In this document: one piece after another, positions 27,298-40,963 of the stretch
Layout: each line of letters starts with the position of its first letter
Position numbering within the stretch: position 1 is the first letter of the stretch
Assembly (NCBI RefSeq): GCF_013297935.1
Contig: NZ_JAAFIX010000008.1
Location: forward strand, 1-64,000
Direction of reading: 5' to 3'
Length of the DNA stretch: 64,000 nt
Source of the DNA: Rhodoferax sp.
Lineage (GTDB): Bacteria > Pseudomonadota > Gammaproteobacteria > Burkholderiales > Burkholderiaceae_C
Program-made: the position numbers and the translations under genes
Notes under the pieces: generated by a model
Databases searched by the model: none
Told to the model about the DNA's origin: nothing
What the model saw: only the letters and a program-made list of their open reading frames with translations

Positions 27298-29790
27298 TCA
27301 GGAAGCGAGCTCCAGCGGCTTGCTCTTCCAGATCTTGTCCGCGTACTCGCCAATCGTGCGGTCTGCAGAAAACGGGCCCATGGCCGCTACGTTGCGCAGG
27401 GCCATGACGGACCAGGCTTCTTTGCTCTGATAGGCCACGTCTACCTGCTCTTGCGCGGCAATATAGGCCGCATAGTCCGCCAGCAGCAGGTAGTGGTCGC
27501 CCCAGTTCACCAGCAGGTCGTAAATGCCCTGAAAGCGGCCTGGCTCGTCGGGGCTGAATACGCCGTCGCGGATGGCTTCCAGCACCGCAGTCAGCTCGGC
27601 GTTGCCTTCTGCAATGGCGCGCGGCTGGTAGCCGGCGGCGCGGGTGGCGGCCACCTGGGGCGTGGTCAGGCCGAAGATGAAGATGTTGTCGGCCCCCACG
27701 TTCTCCAGAATTTCCACGTTGGCGCCGTCCAGCGTGCCGATGGTCAGCGCGCCATTGAGCGCGAACTTCATGTTGCCCGTGCCGGACGCCTCGGTGCCGG
27801 CGGTGGAGATTTGCTCCGACAAATCCGCCGCCGGGATGATGCGCTCCGCCAGGCTCACGCTGTAGTTGGGGATGAACACCACCTTGAGCAGGTTGCCCAC
27901 GCGCGGGTCGTTGTTCACCACCTTGGCCACGTTGTTGATGAGGTGAATGATCTGCTTGGCCATGTGGTAGGCCGATGCGGCCTTACCTGCAAACACCACA
28001 ACACGAGGAACTGGGGGCGTCACCGTCACCGAGCCGGGGTTGTTGATGATGCGCAGGTAGCGGGTGATGACATGCAGCACGTTCAGCAACTGGCGCTTGT
28101 ATTCGTGAATGCGCTTGACCTGCACGTCGTACAGCGCATCGGTCGGGATGGTCAGGCCCATGTTGGCCTGTACCCAATCAGCCAGGCGCTGCTTGTTGGC
28201 GAGCTTGGCGCCCTGAAAGGCCTCTATCACCTTGGGCTGCGTCAGCACCGCATTCAAGCCACTCAGCTGCGTCAGGTCACGGCGCCAGCCGGTGCCCACC
28301 TGCTTGTCGAGCACCGCAGACAGCGCCGGATTGGCCTGTGCCAGCCAGCGGCGCGGGGTGATGCCGTTGGTTTTGTTGTTAAAGCGCTCGGGCCACAGGG
28401 TGGCAAAGTCGAAAAAGATGCTCTCTTTCATCAACTCCGAGTGCAGGGCCGACACACCGTTGACCGAGTGGCTGGTCACCACCGCCAGGTAGGCCATGCG
28501 CACGCGGCGCTCGCCAGCCTCGTCCACCAGGCTCACCTTGCGCAGCAGCTCGGGGCTGCCGCCGCGCAGCGAGATTTGGTGCAAAAACTGGGCGTTGATG
28601 TCGTAAATAATTTGCAGGTGGCGCGGCAGGATGCGCCCCATCATCTCCACCGGCCAGGTCTCCAGCGCCTCGTGCATGAGGGTGTGGTTGGTGTAGCTGA
28701 ACACGCCTTGGCACAGGCGCCAAGCGTCGGCCCACGAGAGGTGGTGCTCATCGAGCAGCAGGCGCATGAGCTCCGGAATGGCCAGCACCGGGTGGGTGTC
28801 GTTGAGGTGGATGCTGACCTTGTCGGGCAGGCTCTCAAAGTTGTCGTGGGTGCGCAGGTAGCGGCGCAACAGGTCTTGCACGCTGGCGCTGCAGAAGAAA
28901 TACTCCTGGTGCAAACGCAGTTCTTTGCCGGAGGCGGTGGAGTCGTCCGGGTAGAGCACGCGGGACACGTTTTCGGAGTGGTTTTTGGTTTCCACCGCGG
29001 CCATGTAGTTGCCGCGGTTGAAGGCGCCGAGGTCAATCTCTTGCGTGGCCTTGGCCGACCACAGGCGCAGGGTGTTGGTGGCCTTGGTGGCGTAGCCGGG
29101 GATGATGGTGTCATAGGCCATAGCTTGCACGTCGTGGCTGTCCACCCACTGGTAGGCGTCGCCCACTTTCACCACATGGCCGCCGAACTGCACGCGGTAG
29201 TTCACCTCGGGGCGCGGAAACTCCCAGGGGTTGCCGTGGGTGAGCCAGTAGTCGGGCACTTCCACCTGGCGGCCGTCCACAATGGTTTGTTTGAACATGC
29301 CGTAGTCGTAGCGAATGCCGTAGCCGAAACCCGGAATATTCAGCGTGGCCATGGAGTCTAAAAAGCAGGCTGCCAAGCGGCCCAAGCCCCCGTTGCCCAA
29401 AGCGGCATCGGGCTCCAGCTCGGTTACGGCGTCCATATCCACCCCGAAATCGGCCAGGGCTTGTTTGACCCGCTCCCGCAGGCCGACGGCCAACATGGCG
29501 TTGCTGAAGGTGCGGCCGATCAAAAACTCCATGCTGAGGTAGTAGACCCGCTTGGAGTCTTGGGCGTATTGGGCGCGGGTGGTGGTCATCCAGCGCTCAA
29601 CCAGCTGGTCGCGCACCGCATAGGCAGCGGCGTGCAGCCAGTCTTCGGGGCGGGCGGCCTCGGGGTCTTTGCCCACCACAAACATCAATTTATTGGCAAT
29701 GGAGCGCTTGAGCGACTCCAGATCGCGGCCGGGCGCGTCGAATTCAAAGTTCACAGGGGCGCTCGTCATAGGGGTGGTAGAGGTGGTCAT
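27298..29790 (-). CDS. glgP: Glycogen phosphorylase
   Basis: 830 residues, full length for the GT35 family. It releases glucose-1-phosphate from alpha-1,4-glucan ends with PLP as cofactor. Landmarks: [17 protein letters not shown] near residue 125, and the C-terminal [28 protein letters not shown] region with the PLP-site lysine. ATG 29790 overlaps the glgA stop (ATGA); longer in-frame starts run into glgA. Last gene of the glg operon, placing degradation and synthesis under one transcript. Confidence 0.96.
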   Translation of the reverse strand: MTTSTTPMTSAPVNFEFDAPGRDLESLKRSIANKLMFVVGKDPEAARPEDWLHAAAYAVRDQLVERWMTTTRAQYAQDSKRVYYLSMEFLIGRTFSNAMLAVGLRERVKQALADFGVDMDAVTELEPDAALGNGGLGRLAACFLDSMATLNIPGFGYGIRYDYGMFKQTIVDGRQVEVPDYWLTHGNPWEFPRPEVNYRVQFGGHVVKVGDAYQWVDSHDVQAMAYDTIIPGYATKATNTLRLWSAKATQEIDLGAFNRGNYMAAVETKNHSENVSRVLYPDDSTASGKELRLHQEYFFCSASVQDLLRRYLRTHDNFESLPDKVSIHLNDTHPVLAIPELMRLLLDEHHLSWADAWRLCQGVFSYTNHTLMHEALETWPVEMMGRILPRHLQIIYDINAQFLHQISLRGGSPELLRKVSLVDEAGERRVRMAYLAVVTSHSVNGVSALHSELMKESIFFDFATLWPERFNNKTNGITPRRWLAQANPALSAVLDKQVGTGWRRDLTQLSGLNAVLTQPKVIEAFQGAKLANKQRLADWVQANMGLTIPTDALYDVQVKRIHEYKRQLLNVLHVITRYLRIINNPGSVTVTPPVPRVVVFAGKAASAYHMAKQIIHLINNVAKVVNNDPRVGNLLKVVFIPNYSVSLAERIIPAADLSEQISTAGTEASGTGNMKFALNGALTIGTLDGANVEILENVGADNIFIFGLTTPQVAATRAAGYQPRAIAEGNAELTAVLEAIRDGVFSPDEPGRFQGIYDLLVNWGDHYLLLADYAAYIAAQEQVDVAYQSKEAWSVMALRNVAAMGPFSADRTIGEYADKIWKSKPLELAS

Positions 29791-31256
29791 TCTTGAATCA
29801 ACCTTTGGTAAAGGTGGGTGTAGTGCCCGGCGGCGGTAGCCCAGTCGAAGGCAAGCTTCATGCCGGTTTGGCGCACGCGGTTCCACTCGGCCTTGCGGTG
29901 GTACAGCGCAAACGCGCGGCGCACGGCCTTGCGGTAGGCGGTTTCGTCAAACGCATCGAACACAAAGCCAGTGGCGCTGCGGTCTTCGAGGGTCTCCAAG
30001 TCGCTATCGGTCACGGTGTCGGCCAGGCCACCCACACGGCGCACCAAAGGCAGGCTGCCGTATTTGAGGCCATACATCTGGGTCAGACCGCAGGGCTCGA
30101 AGCGGGAGGGCACCAAGGTGACGTCGCTCCCGGCGAACACCTTGTGGGCAAAAGACTCGTCGTAACCCAGCTTGACGGCCACTCGGCCGGCGTGGGTTTT
30201 GGCGCGCTCGGTGAAGGCTTGCTCCAACCACGTGTCGCCACTGCCCAGCACCAGCAACTGGCCACCGCGGGTCACGATTTCATCCAAGCCGGCCAGCACC
30301 AAGGGCAGGCCCTTTTGGTCGGTAAGGCGGCTCACCACGGCAAACAAGGGCGCGTCGGGCTCAATGGCCAGACCCATGGTGCCTTGCAACATGGCTTTGT
30401 TGAGCGCTTTACCGGCCATGTGGCGGGCGTCAAAGTTTTGTTCCAGCAAGCTGTCGGTGGCGGGGTTCCAGACCGTGTCGTCCACCGCGTTCAAGATGCC
30501 ACTCAATGCATCGCGGCGCGCCATGAGCAAGCCGTCCAGCCCGCAGCCCTGCTCCGGCGTCTGGATTTCGCGGGCATAGGTGGGGCTCACGGTGGTAATG
30601 TGGCTGGCGTAAAACAAACCGGCTTTCATGAACGAGAGCTGGCCATGGAACTCCATGCCCTGCACATGAAAAGCCTCGCCGGGCAGGCCGAGGTCGCCAA
30701 AGTATTGCGGCCCGAACACGCCTTGGTACGCCAGGTTGTGCACGGTAAACACCGAGGGAACGCGGGTCGCACCGCGGTCGGCCCACAGCTTGAGGTAAGC
30801 GCTGGCCAAACCTGCGTGCCAGTCGTGGCTGTGCACCAACTGCGCCCGCCACAGACTGTCCATGCCATGCGCCAAGTGCGCCGCCGCCTGGCCCAGCGCG
30901 GCAAAGCGGCGGTGGTTGTCGCCATAGGGCTGCTTATTAGCGTCTTCATAGGGGTTACCAGGGCGCTCGTAGAGACCCGGGGCCATGAGCACATAAGCAC
31001 CCTGCTGCATGTCACCCCGAGCCAAGGCCGGCAGGTCGCCGTAAACGACCTCCACCATCTCGCCCCAGGGCATGACAAACGCCCCTACCGGCGCGGCATT
31101 GCGCAGGCCCGCCACGATGGCCGGAAAGCCGGGTAACAGCACCCGCACATCACAGCCCGCCTCGTGCAGTGCCGCCGGCAGCGCGCCGGCAATGTCAGCC
31201 AGCCCTCCGGTTTTGAGCAGCGGGAAAATTTCAGCACTGACTTGCAGGATGCGCAT
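29787..31256 (-). CDS. glgA: Glycogen synthase (ADP-glucose)
   Basis: 489 residues, GT5 family. The ADP-glucose binding motif KTGGL is at residues 15-19 near the N-terminus, and the C-terminal domain has [29 protein letters not shown], containing the conserved Glu/Lys region. It elongates alpha-1,4-glucan from ADP-glucose made by GlgC, encoded 38 bases upstream. Confidence 0.96.
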   Translation of the reverse strand: MRILQVSAEIFPLLKTGGLADIAGALPAALHEAGCDVRVLLPGFPAIVAGLRNAAPVGAFVMPWGEMVEVVYGDLPALARGDMQQGAYVLMAPGLYERPGNPYEDANKQPYGDNHRRFAALGQAAAHLAHGMDSLWRAQLVHSHDWHAGLASAYLKLWADRGATRVPSVFTVHNLAYQGVFGPQYFGDLGLPGEAFHVQGMEFHGQLSFMKAGLFYASHITTVSPTYAREIQTPEQGCGLDGLLMARRDALSGILNAVDDTVWNPATDSLLEQNFDARHMAGKALNKAMLQGTMGLAIEPDAPLFAVVSRLTDQKGLPLVLAGLDEIVTRGGQLLVLGSGDTWLEQAFTERAKTHAGRVAVKLGYDESFAHKVFAGSDVTLVPSRFEPCGLTQMYGLKYGSLPLVRRVGGLADTVTDSDLETLEDRSATGFVFDAFDETAYRKAVRRAFALYHRKAEWNRVRQTGMKLAFDWATAAGHYTHLYQRLIQE

Positions 31257-31294
31257 AGGTTTTTTCTGTAGTGAGGGGGGAGACGCGCAGCGGC

Positions 31295-32599
31295 TCAGGG
31301 GGTGACCAACTTCTTCAGCATGTCTTTGGTGACCAGCACCACCCCGTTGTCGGTGCGCTCAAAGCGCGCGGCATCCGCCACCGGGTCTTCGCCGATGACC
31401 AAGCCATCTGGCACTTCCACACCCCGGTCGATGACCACCCGGCTCAGGCGGCAACCACGCCCCACGGTGACTTCGGGCAGCAGCACGGCCTGGTCGATCA
31501 CGCAGAACGAGTGGATGCGCACGCTGCTAAACAACACCGAGTTGCTCACCACCGAGCCCGACACAATGCAGCCGCCCGACACCATGGTGTTGATGGCCTG
31601 ACCGTGCTTGCCATCGGCGTCCTGCACAAACTTGGCAGGTGGCAACTGGCGCTGGCTGGTCCAGATGGGCCAGTTGGTGTCGTAAATGTCCAGCTCGGGC
31701 GTGACCGATGCGAGGTCGAGGTTGGCTTCCCAAAAGGCGTCGATGGTACCCACGTCGCGCCAGTAGGGCACGGCGTCCGGGGTGGACGACACACACGACA
31801 TGGAGAACGGGTGCGCCACCGCCCTGCCCTCGCGCACCACGCGGGGAATCACGTCCTTGCCGAAGTCGTGGCTGGACTCGGGGTTGGCCAGGTCGTCTTC
31901 CAACAGGTCGTACAGGTACTTGGAATCGAAGATGTAAATGCCCATGCTGGCCAGAGACACGGCGTCGTTGCCGGGCATGGCGGGCGGGTTGGCGGGTTTC
32001 TCGACAAACTCGGTGATCATGCGGGTGCCGTCCACGGCCATCACGCCGAAGGCAGAAGCCTCGTCGCGGGGCACCTCGATGCAACCCACGGTGCAACCCG
32101 CGCCGCTCTCGACGTGGTCTTTGAGCATGAGCGAGTAGTCCATCTTGTAGATGTGGTCACCGGCCAGCACCACCACGTACTCGGGCTTGCTGCTTTGGAT
32201 GATGTCCAGGTTCTGGTAGATCGCATCCGCCGTGCCGCGGTACCAGTGCTCTTCGTCTACCCGCTGTTGGGCGGGCAGCAGGTCGACCATCTCGTTGAGT
32301 TCAGCGCGCAAAAAGCTCCAGCCGCGCTGCAAGTGGCGCAGCAGCGAGTGCGATTTGTATTGGGTGATCACACCAATGCGGCGGATGCCGGAGTTCACGC
32401 AGTTGGAGAGCGCGAAGTCCACAATGCGGAACTTGCCGCCGAAATACACCGCTGGCTTAGCGCGGCGGTCGGTCAGCTGCTTGAGGCGGGAGCCGCGGCC
32501 ACCAGCCAGCACCAGGGCGATGGTGCGACGCACCAGCATGTGGGGCTGCATGTGGCGCTCCTGGAGCGCGAGGTTGCGGGCGTTGTCTTGGGTGCTCAT
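31295..32599 (-). CDS. glgC: Glucose-1-phosphate adenylyltransferase
   Basis: 434 residues. The nucleotidyltransferase motif [34 protein letters not shown] lies at about 29-62, [13 protein letters not shown] and GDHIYKMDY follow, and a C-terminal left-handed beta-helix carries the allosteric site. It makes ADP-glucose, the committed step of bacterial glycogen synthesis. It lies between pgm, which supplies glucose-1-phosphate, and glgA, which uses the product. Confidence 0.96.
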   Translation of the reverse strand: MSTQDNARNLALQERHMQPHMLVRRTIALVLAGGRGSRLKQLTDRRAKPAVYFGGKFRIVDFALSNCVNSGIRRIGVITQYKSHSLLRHLQRGWSFLRAELNEMVDLLPAQQRVDEEHWYRGTADAIYQNLDIIQSSKPEYVVVLAGDHIYKMDYSLMLKDHVESGAGCTVGCIEVPRDEASAFGVMAVDGTRMITEFVEKPANPPAMPGNDAVSLASMGIYIFDSKYLYDLLEDDLANPESSHDFGKDVIPRVVREGRAVAHPFSMSCVSSTPDAVPYWRDVGTIDAFWEANLDLASVTPELDIYDTNWPIWTSQRQLPPAKFVQDADGKHGQAINTMVSGGCIVSGSVVSNSVLFSSVRIHSFCVIDQAVLLPEVTVGRGCRLSRVVIDRGVEVPDGLVIGEDPVADAARFERTDNGVVLVTKDMLKKLVTP

Positions 32600-32660
32600 G
32601 GGTTTGTCTCCTGTCGCTTGGTTTTTGATGAGGTGAACGTAAGGCCTGTGCTTCTGCGGC

Positions 32661-36414
<3,754 letters not shown>

Positions 36415-36418
<4 letters not shown>

Positions 36419-38601
36419 TCTTCTCCGGGAATGAGCACAAGGCATGCCAAGGGTGGCAAGGTCAGCACCAGCGACTGCCCGAGATGGTGCGCGACCACCG
36501 GCTCGCTTCGGCCGGCACACGAGCTCAGGCTGCTGCCACCATACACCCCGTTGTCGGTGTTAATGACCTCGCGCCAGGCCCCTGCCACCGGCACGCCGAT
36601 GCGGTAACCCGGGCGCGGCACCGGTGTGAAGTTGCACACCACCACCATGACGCGACCGTCTTTGGCACGGCGCTGAAAAGCCACTACCGACTGGGCGGCA
36701 TCGTCATGGGCGATCCACGCAAACCCTTCTTGCTGTATGTCTTGCTCATGCAGGGCGGGAAACGCGCGGTACACCCGATTCAGGTCTCGCACCAGGCGCT
36801 GCACGCCTTGGTGGCGCGGCAGCTGCTCCAGCGCCCAGGGCAGCTCGGTCGCGTCAGCCCACTCGGTGGGCTGGGCCAACTCGCCCCCCATGAACAATAA
36901 TTTTTTGCCGGGGTAGGCCCACATGAACCCATAGAGCGCCCGCAAATTCGCGAACTTTTGCCACTCGTCCCCCGACATTTTCCCCAGCAGTGAGGCTTTG
37001 CCATGCACTACTTCGTCGTGCGAGAGCGGTAGCACAAAGTTTTCGGTGAACGCGTACATCAGCCCGAAGGTGAGTTGGTTCTGGTGGTGCTTGCGGTGTA
37101 CGCCGTCCAGCGCCGCGTATTCCAGGGTGTCGTGCATCCAGCCCATGTTCCACTTGTAGTGAAAGCCCAAGCCGCCGCTCTGCAGGTCCGGCGATGGCGG
37201 CCGGCTTACGCCGGGGAAGGCGGTGGACTCTTCGGCCAGCGTGATCGCGCCGGGACGCTCGGTGCCGACCACATGGTTCATGCGACGCAAAAACTCAATC
37301 GCCTCCAGGTTCTCGCGTCCGCCGTGCTTATTGGGAATCCACTGCCCAGCGGCGCGGCTGTAGTCACGGTAGAGCATGGAGGCCACCGCGTCCACCCGCA
37401 GACCATCAATACCGAAGCGCTCCAACCAGTAAAGCGCATTGCTCACCAGAAAGTTACGCACTTCGGTGCGACCGAAGTTGTAGATGAGCGTGTTCCAGTC
37501 CTGGTGAAAGCCTTCTTTAGGATCGGCGTATTCGTAGAGGTGCGTGCCGTCGAACTCAGCCAGGCCGTGCGCGTCACTCGGAAAGTGCGCCGGCACCCAG
37601 TCAAGAATCACCCCCAGCCCGGCGTTGTGGGCAGCGTCCACAAAGTACTGAAAGTCTTCCGGAGACCCGAAGCGCGACGTCGGCGCAAAAAGCCCCAGTG
37701 GCTGGTAGCCCCACGAGCCATCAAACGGGTGCTCGCTCACCGGCAGCAGCTCTAGGTGGGTGAAGCCGAGTTCACGCGCATAGGGCACCAGTGTGTCGGC
37801 GAGCTCACGGTAGTTCAGCCAGCGCCAGCCGTCGGCTTTGCGCCAGGAGCCCAAGTGCACCTCATAAATGCTCAAGGGCTGGTTCAGCCCGTTGGCCTGC
37901 ACGCGGTCCGCACGCATGGGCAGCCGCGGGGGCAAGCCTGCAACCACACTGGCCGTATCGGGGCGCAGCTGGGCCGCAAACGCAAACGGGTCGGCCTTGG
38001 TGGTGATGGCGCCCTTGGCGTTCCAGAGCTCAAATTTGTACAGGTCCCCCTTGCCGACATGGGGGATAAAAATTTCCCATACGCCACACTCACGGCGCAA
38101 ACGCATGGGGTGGCGCCGCCCGTCCCATGCATTGAACGAGCCGACCACCGAGACCCGCTGGGCATTGGGCGCCCACACGGCAAAACTGGTGCCGTCGATG
38201 CCGCACACCCGGGCGGGGTGCGCCCCCAGACATTCATAGGGGCGCAAATGCGTGCCCTCGGCGAGCAGCCACAAATCCATCTCTTGCAACACGACCGGAA
38301 AGCGGTAGGGGTCCTCCAGGAGCGACACACCGGCAGCACTGTCATCCCAGCAGACTTCCAGTAAATAGTCCGGTACCACGAGAGCGCCCGGCAACAGGAG
38401 TGAGAACACATCAGTGCCCTCGTGGCGGGCGAGTGTTCCAAGCCGTGCGCCGGTTTCACGCTCTATAGCGCACACCTCCCGGGCTGCCGGGAACAGCGCA
38501 CAAATGCGAACGCCGCCCTCTTGCAGGTGGGGCCCGAGAATGCTGAAAGGATCGGCATGTTGGGCACGCATCAAGGCACCCACGTCGTGGTCTGTCAGCA
38601 T
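36415..38601 (-). CDS. glgB: 1,4-alpha-glucan branching enzyme
   Basis: 728 residues, full-length GH13 enzyme. It has an N-terminal CBM48 pair, [10 protein letters not shown], the nucleophile region [21 protein letters not shown] around residue 403, the acid/base Glu in [13 protein letters not shown] and [12 protein letters not shown]. It introduces alpha-1,6 branches into glycogen. First gene of the six-gene glg operon. Its 188-base upstream gap contains a LacI-type operator and an intrinsic terminator. Confidence 0.96.
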
Positions 38602-38677
38602 AGGTCTCTCACATTCACCAAGGGCTCACACCCGGGCTTGTCGTTGGTTTAAATCACAGCTTATTGCATAAGTCTGC

Positions 38678-38696
38678 AAAAAACCGGCTACCCGGT
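38678..38696 (-). terminator. Rho-independent terminator or attenuator upstream of glgB
   Basis: Minus-strand RNA reads ACCGG-GTAG-CCGGT followed by a run of six Ts. It may end transcription of the secreted-protein pair, but it is also downstream of the putative operator and upstream of glgB, so it could attenuate the glg operon. Confidence 0.6.
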
Positions 38697-38722
38697 GGAC
38701 TCCCGCACCAAAAGCGGAATTT

Positions 38723-38736
38723 TGTAACCGTTACCA
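38723..38736. promoter_or_regulatory. Candidate LacI-family operator upstream of glgB
   Basis: TGTAACCGTTACCA is a near-perfect palindrome with a central CG, the form typical of LacI-family sugar-regulator sites. A further half-site, GTTACCA, lies about 7 bases on (38743-38749). No LacI-family gene is in the window, so the regulator would be encoded elsewhere. Confidence 0.5.
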
Positions 38737-38789
38737 CCAAGAGTTACCAACATTGTGAAGCTGAAAAGCCGCTTCACGGGCCTTGACCA

Positions 38790-39752
38790 TCAGGGTAAAC
38801 GCTGGACGCGATAGCCCATTCGGCCTAATACCGCGGGCAAACCCCGATCACCTGACATGTGCAAACTCCCGACGGCGGCAAAAACCCGTTGCCCTGAGCG
38901 ATGCAGCGCGTCAATCTGGTGCGCCATGGCGGGGTTTCGCTGGTCCAAAAGACGCTGCATTTGTAACTTTTCCGAGGGAGTTACCAAGCACTCGCACCAC
39001 TGCTCATACGTGTCCAGCCGCTGCTGATCACCGTGCTCCCACATGCTGACCAGCTCCAGCAAGCTCTGGCGTGCGGTGCCGGCCTCAAGCTCACGCAAAC
39101 CGTCTTCCAGCATTTGGCGGGCTTCGGCGGCGTCTGGCGACAGCAGGGCTTGTAACTGCAGCTCCACGGTTTCCAGCGACACGACAGGCATGCCCCGCTG
39201 TTGTGCAAACAATGCCAGAAAGGTTTCTGAACCAAACTGCGCATCCAGCCCGTCGCGCCGCGCTAGGGCGAGCGCCACCCCGGAGAGCAGCAATTCCGCA
39301 GGGCTCAGCCCCACGGCCTGGATCGGGAGACACTGCGCCTGCAACTGGCGCTCCAAGCGCTGGCGCTGCCCGGGCGCCAGCGGCCGCACCGGCGCTTGCG
39401 CCAGGGCAGCCCCCATGCGGCGGACGTTGTCAGCATCCAGAGGATTGAGCTCCAGCGCGAGAGTGGTGGCATCTTGCAAAGCCGCCGCCATGGCCGGGCC
39501 AGCGGCCAACCAAGTTTCACGGCCCACATGCAGCGTGCCATAAAGGTAGGAGCTGTGCCCGTCCTTGGTGACCCGCCACAAAAACCCGCGATCTCGCGCT
39601 TGGGCCTGCGACGCTGCGAACAACTCGGCACTCAAGGACTTGCGCTCTGGGGGGCAGTTTTCCCCCGTGGCAGAAGCCGAAATACAGAAACCCAGTAAAC
39701 AGCAGCACAACATCCACTGCTGGAAGGTGCGCCAGAGGTACCTAGCGTTCAT
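38790..39752 (-). CDS. TraB/GumN family secreted protein
   Basis: 320 residues. An N-terminal signal peptide (WMLCCCLLGFCISASA, cleavage near residue 32) precedes the TraB/GumN motif SSYLYGTLHVGRE, which contains the conserved Gly-x-x-His, and a C-terminal GQRVFAAVGSLHMSGDRGLPAVLGRMGYRV with the second conserved GxxH. The fold resembles a metal-dependent hydrolase, possibly protease-like. ATG 39752 overlaps the stop of the upstream gene by 11 bases, so the two are coupled. Confidence 0.82.
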   Translation of the reverse strand: MNARYLWRTFQQWMLCCCLLGFCISASATGENCPPERKSLSAELFAASQAQARDRGFLWRVTKDGHSSYLYGTLHVGRETWLAAGPAMAAALQDATTLALELNPLDADNVRRMGAALAQAPVRPLAPGQRQRLERQLQAQCLPIQAVGLSPAELLLSGVALALARRDGLDAQFGSETFLALFAQQRGMPVVSLETVELQLQALLSPDAAEARQMLEDGLRELEAGTARQSLLELVSMWEHGDQQRLDTYEQWCECLVTPSEKLQMQRLLDQRNPAMAHQIDALHRSGQRVFAAVGSLHMSGDRGLPAVLGRMGYRVQRLP

Positions 39753-40380
39753 GGACTTTGCGAACCGTTTTACGCAAGCGTTCCACCATAGCCGCCGTTG
39801 CTTCTTGACATACATTCAAAGTGACCCTGTTTCCCCCATTCAAGAGCTGGCCATCCTGAACGCTAGACGCCGTCGCACAAGCGGAGGGTTGTTGCGCGCT
39901 TGCAGCACTTAACTCCAGCAACTCTTTGCTGAGCTTTTGCATGCGTTGCACGTCGGACAGGTAATTGCGCTCCGAGTGCACCACCTCCAGCATTTCAGCA
40001 CCTTCCGGCGTGCGAACCAAGCGGCATCGCCCGTAATCCCGAGGTAACACCAATCTCAGCGAGAGCTTCTTGTCGCGGGAAAGTACCTGACCATCCACCA
40101 AAGTAAAGGTGCGCTTGTCTTGGTCAAATACGAACACTGAGTACAAGCCGGTTTTCGAGTTTTGAGGCATGACATCGACAAACCCGTTTCGCAGGGCGCG
40201 AACCTCTTCAGGGACCTTGTAACTCTCGACTTTCATCACGGGACAGCGCTCAACCAAGCTCTCCAAAGTACTCGACTCGTACTGCTTGATCGCCTTAGGA
40301 CTGTTACTGAACTGGATGGGCGCCTGAGCCAAAGCCATGGCCGGCAACATCAGCAACGCTATCGTGAATACCCTGATCAT
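39742..40380 (-). CDS. Uncharacterised exported protein
   Basis: 212 residues with a clear signal peptide (MIRVFTIALLMLPAMALAQA, cleavage after residue 18 or 19). Not recognised. The mature part has four cysteines (VERCPVM, GRCRLV, SACATA, NVCQEA), enough for two disulfides in the periplasm. The gene overlaps the TraB/GumN-like gene downstream, so the two probably act together in the envelope. Confidence 0.72.
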   Translation of the reverse strand: MIRVFTIALLMLPAMALAQAPIQFSNSPKAIKQYESSTLESLVERCPVMKVESYKVPEEVRALRNGFVDVMPQNSKTGLYSVFVFDQDKRTFTLVDGQVLSRDKKLSLRLVLPRDYGRCRLVRTPEGAEMLEVVHSERNYLSDVQRMQKLSKELLELSAASAQQPSACATASSVQDGQLLNGGNRVTLNVCQEATAAMVERLRKTVRKVHER

Positions 40381-40519
40381 TTTTTAGAAAAAGTCCGAAA
40401 TTTATTGAGAGAATGGCGCCGGCATTTCGCGGGCCATTAAAAACAATAGCTTAGCGCCATCAGGCAGCAGCACTGTGGCTCGTCACCGCCAAACTTTTAA
40501 ACTCGTCACACACCTACCC

Positions 40520-40954
40520 ATGAAAACATCCATCTCGTTTCCACAATCTTCTTCCGGTGCCTACGTAGGCGCCACATTCGCTTGTCTAGGCTTGGGCGCC
40601 GGTGGGTTTCTGCTAGGCCTGTGGAATGCGGAAATGCAACTGAACGAGAGAGGCTACTACTTCACCTTACTGGCCTTCGGATTGTTTGCCGCCGTTTCGC
40701 TGCAAAAATGCGTGCGCGACAAGCTTGAAGGCATTCCAGTGTCTGGTGCGTATTACGGCATTTGCTATTTGGCAGTCGGCTTGTCGCTGCTATTGCTTGG
40801 CACTGGCTTGTGGAACGCGACCCTGCTGCTCTCCGAAAAAGGTTATTACGCAATGTCCTTCGTACTAGCCTTGTACAGCGCCGTGACCGTCCAGAAAAAT
40901 GTGCGGGACAAAAAGGCAACCGCCGCCGGCAACGACAGCGATACCCTGCAGTAA
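40520..40954 (+). CDS. YiaA/YiaB family inner membrane protein
   Basis: 144 residues with four membrane segments arranged as two similar halves: [36 protein letters not shown] and [36 protein letters not shown]. Each half holds the GLWNA...L..KGYY...QKNVRD signature of the family. Function is unknown; E. coli yiaA/yiaB are stress-related inner-membrane proteins. It is convergent with the YgiQ gene, nine bases away. Confidence 0.88.
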   Translation: MKTSISFPQSSSGAYVGATFACLGLGAGGFLLGLWNAEMQLNERGYYFTLLAFGLFAAVSLQKCVRDKLEGIPVSGAYYGICYLAVGLSLLLLGTGLWNATLLLSEKGYYAMSFVLALYSAVTVQKNVRDKKATAAGNDSDTLQ

Positions 40955-40963
40955 ATCAGTCTT

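Noticed and set aside
27451..29361. A 636-codon open frame antisense to glgP, and similar long antisense frames opposite glgX (34286-36103), glgA and glgC
   Set aside because: High-GC codon bias leaves the opposite strand open. The translations are low-complexity, Gly/His/Arg/Val-rich and lack any family motif, while the sense frames encode clear glg enzymes.
40412..40438. AATGGC/GCCATT inverted repeat upstream of the YiaA-like gene as an operator
   Set aside because: Six-bp arms with a 15-base spacer are within chance expectation, and no promoter elements align with it.
40441..40475. Possible ninth copy of the dispersed repeat (CAATAGCTTAGCGCC...)
   Set aside because: Only the first block resembles the element; GGGGGCT and AGGCC blocks are missing.
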